Shown here: piece after piece, positions 61,868-64,000 of the stretch
How positions within the stretch are numbered: position 1 is the first letter of the stretch
How the letters are laid out: each line of letters starts with the position of its first letter
Source of the DNA: UBA1672 sp051967755
GTDB lineage: Bacteria; Pseudomonadota; Alphaproteobacteria; Micavibrionales; Micavibrionaceae
Direction: 5' to 3'
Assembly: GCA_051967755.1 (NCBI GenBank)
Contig: JBQDYD010000005.1
Span: 62,001-126,000, forward strand
Length of the DNA: 64,000 nt
Program-made: the position numbers and the translations under genes
The notes under the pieces: generated by a model
The model's database searches: none
What the model was told of the DNA's origin: nothing
The model's input: the letters and a program-made list of their open reading frames with translations, nothing else

Positions 61868-63289
61868 TTATAATTCCGACTGGACGACAGTTCCTCCGCC
61901 TAAAGCTCTGTACAAATTCACCAAATTAGACAATCTCTGTTGTTCTATTTGGATTTCGTTTTGCTGGTATGTATAAAGCTCGCGTTGTGAATCAAGCACA
62001 CTTAAAAAGCTATCAATACCTGACTTATATCGTGCTTGCGAAATGTCATAAACTTTCTGAGCAGCAGACACCAAACGCCTTTGCGACTTGAGCTGCTCAT
62101 CCAATGTTGCTCTGGCCGCTAGTTCGTCAGCAACATCACGGAAAGCCTCCTGCACGGCTTGTTCATAATTCACAATGGCTTTTTCTTTACGGATCTCTGC
62201 CAGATCAAGATTGGCTTTGTTACGCCCACCTTGAAAAATAGGCAACGTAATTTGCGGCAAAAACGCCCAAGCGCCACCTGCACCACTTGCAAACAGATCC
62301 CCAAGGCTTTGGCTTGCGAAACCTGCTGTTCCGGTCAATGTTATACTTGGGAAGAATGCGGCTCTGGCTGCTCCGATATCAGCATTTCTGGCAAGCAATT
62401 CATATTCCGCCTGCCTGATATCGGGTCTTTTTAACAAAACCTCAGACGGCAGTCCGGATGCCAAATTATCAACCAGTTGAACATCATCCAATGTGATCAA
62501 AGGCAACTGCGCGTTATCTTGCGGAACCCCCATTAATAAGAACAATGCATTTTTATCTTGTGCAACCAGGCGCTTATATAAATGCATATTCACACGGGCT
62601 GTTTCCACGGCCGTTTGCGCGCGTGCTACGTCTTGCTCCGTCGAAACACCTTTATCTAAACTTTGCGATAAAATATCATATGTTCTGTTTTGTGCTTGCA
62701 ATGTTTTTTCCGTAAGGGATAAAAGCTTTTGATCACTTAACAGCTGTAAATACGCATTCGCAGTTTCTGCAATCAATGCATTACGAACAACGACAAGCGC
62801 TTCTTCCGTTGCTAAATACTCATTAAGGGCGGACTGATTATTACTGCGAATTTTACCGAACAAATCGATTTCATAGGACGCTACGCCAATATTTGCTTCG
62901 TAAACCTCAGATTTAATGGCACGGCCTGTCGTGCTGGTGTCATCTGTATTACGCGTAATTGTGCCGTCCCCCGATGCATTAACAGAGGGCAGCAAGTCCG
63001 CACGTTCTATACGATAAAGCGCGCGTGCTTCGGCGATGTTTAAGGCTGCTGTGCGTAAATCCTTATTATTATCTAAGGCTACGCCGATAACATGCGCAAT
63101 CTCAGGCGATTGGAAAAAATTCTTCCAATGCATTTGCGTGGCAATGTCGCTACCCTCTGCTATCTCATATCCGGGCACCTCGCTCCAAACAGATGCAGAG
63201 GATAAATCAGGTCTTGTGTATTCAGGTGTCATCGTACACCCGGCCAAAACAGTTCCCGCGAACAATAATGTCAGTAGTTTATTTTTCAT
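61868..63289 (-). CDS. RND efflux outer membrane factor, lipoprotein (OprM/NodT type)
   Basis: 473 residues. Signal peptide with lipobox LAGC (Cys18) and a TolC-like outer membrane factor in two repeats (about 55-260 and 265-465). Typical phrases are EANIGVASYEIDLFGK, LLKRPDIRQAEYEL and LVNLYRALGGG. It channels substrates from the RND pump across the outer membrane. Overlaps the upstream RND gene by 11 bases, so they are translated together. Confidence 0.93.
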   Translation of the reverse strand: MKNKLLTLLFAGTVLAGCTMTPEYTRPDLSSASVWSEVPGYEIAEGSDIATQMHWKNFFQSPEIAHVIGVALDNNKDLRTAALNIAEARALYRIERADLLPSVNASGDGTITRNTDDTSTTGRAIKSEVYEANIGVASYEIDLFGKIRSNNQSALNEYLATEEALVVVRNALIAETANAYLQLLSDQKLLSLTEKTLQAQNRTYDILSQSLDKGVSTEQDVARAQTAVETARVNMHLYKRLVAQDKNALFLLMGVPQDNAQLPLITLDDVQLVDNLASGLPSEVLLKRPDIRQAEYELLARNADIGAARAAFFPSITLTGTAGFASQSLGDLFASGAGGAWAFLPQITLPIFQGGRNKANLDLAEIRKEKAIVNYEQAVQEAFRDVADELAARATLDEQLKSQRRLVSAAQKVYDISQARYKSGIDSFLSVLDSQRELYTYQQNEIQIEQQRLSNLVNLYRALGGGTVVQSEL

Positions 63290-64000
63290 GCTCTATCACC
63301 TTTTCATCCTTTGAGGCTTTCGCCCCCTCACCATGAAATAACTTTTCCACTAAAACATAAAATAATGGAACAAAGAAAATCGCCAGGAATGTCGCGCCGG
63401 CCATACCGCCCATAACGGCAATACCAATTGCATTCTGGCTGGCGGCGCCTGCACCATCAGCAAGAGCCAAAGGAGTAACTCCAAGCATAAAGGCCATAGA
63501 CGTCATAATAATGGGTCGGAAACGTTGGCGGGCGGAAATGGAGACAGCCTCCATCAAATCATACCCTTGTTCCTTCAGTTCTTTTGCAAACTCTACAATC
63601 AAAATTGCGTTTTTCGAGGCAAGACCAACAGTCGTTAGCAGCGCAACTTGCAAGTAAACATCATTCGGCAAGCCAAAGATATATGCAGCAACAGCAGCAC
63701 CAAGAACCCCCATAGGAACAACAAGCATAACAGCGAACGGAACAGCCCAACTTTCATACAATGCCGCCAAGCATAAGAAGACAATCAAGATAGACAGGCC
63801 ATACAAGGCTGGTGCCTGCGCCCCTGATTGGCGTTCTTCATATGAAAGGCCATACCATTCAATTCCAATTCCCTCAGGCAAGCCGTCAACAATCTTTTGT
63901 ACCGCTGTCATCGCGGCACCTGTGCTGACACCTTCCGCAGGAGAGCCTTGGATATTAATAGACGCATTTCCGTTAAAACGCTCCAGCTTAGGTGATCCGT
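63279..64000 (-). CDS. RND efflux transporter (AcrB type), C-terminal part
   Basis: The gene runs off the right edge of the window; only the last 239 residues are seen. They match the C-terminal half of HAE1-type pumps: PKLERFNGNASINIQG upstream of the first internal methionine, then hydrophobic helices with LYESWAVPFAVMLVVP and ARQRFRPIIMTSMAFMLG. Ends in a charged tail. A membrane fusion protein gene is expected further upstream. Confidence 0.93.
   Translation of the reverse strand, partial: GSPKLERFNGNASINIQGSPAEGVSTGAAMTAVQKIVDGLPEGIGIEWYGLSYEERQSGAQAPALYGLSILIVFLCLAALYESWAVPFAVMLVVPMGVLGAAVAAYIFGLPNDVYLQVALLTTVGLASKNAILIVEFAKELKEQGYDLMEAVSISARQRFRPIIMTSMAFMLGVTPLALADGAGAASQNAIGIAVMGGMAGATFLAIFFVPLFYVLVEKLFHGEGAKASKDEKVIEHEK

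Noticed and set aside
1..64000. CRISPR arrays, IS elements or prophage genes
   Set aside because: No short regularly spaced repeats, transposase or phage-type genes were seen on either strand.

Overview
The window reads as the chromosome of a low-to-moderate-GC alphaproteobacterium. Pointers are the nusA-infB-rbfA-truB-rpsO-pnp cluster, a fabA/fabB/fabI cluster, a SUF iron-sulfur operon headed by an Rrf2 regulator, a Fur of the short Fur/Mur type, a DUF1491 gene, an entericidin-type lipoprotein and GatCAB. A Micavibrio/Rhodospirillales-like lineage is possible, but I cannot fix the genus. No phage genes, IS elements, CRISPR arrays or rRNA are visible. No gene-free stretch exceeds about 300 bases; the largest (57815-58091, 6392-6622, 48525-48744) hold only promoters and leaders.

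Layout. 1-8760: translation and RNA-decay genes, with gpmI sitting inverted between rpsO and pnp. 8890-10710: a small anchored protein, ugpQ and an unknown gene. 10715-15405: fabA-fabB-csaA-fabI plus an unknown gene and an SH3 envelope protein, all on the minus strand. 15433-16416: dusA. 16413-25561: a long minus-strand SUF operon (Rrf2 regulator, sufB, sufC, sufD, sufS, sufT, sufA) with unrelated small genes, mostly membrane or exported, between nearly every pair of suf genes, ending in two tandem paralogs. 25746-28052: MFS/spermidine-synthase fusion. 28074-30808: fur, two small genes, entericidin and prfC. 30891-35028: PAS histidine kinase, diguanylate cyclase, an unusual tgt, rpmB. 35129-39119: cobD, phaZ with a lysine-rich tail, YgjP-type protease, ruvX. 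39189-44589: gatC-x-gatA-x-gatB-x, again interleaved with small membrane or exported genes, then a TerD protein. 44646-44738: tRNA-Ser(GCU). 44778-57814: two giant calcium-binding type I secreted adhesins flanking a vitamin-K-dependent-carboxylase-like membrane protein and gloA. 58092-64000: a dehydrogenase-like protein, YceI with a divergent LysR regulator, and the end of an RND efflux operon with its outer membrane factor and a TetR regulator.

Three things stand out. First, two exported proteins, one in the suf operon and one in the gat operon, share the same eight-cysteine, twofold-repeated scaffold and look like a family I do not know. Second, a VKGC/HTTM protein that keeps carboxylase landmark residues lies between two calcium-binding exoproteins. 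Third, the larger exoprotein is built from about six copies of a long super-repeat of about 112 residues. Smaller leads are a TGT lacking its zinc cysteines, a PHB depolymerase with a histone-H1-like tail, and operator-like sequences in front of the SUF regulator and between yceI and lysR.
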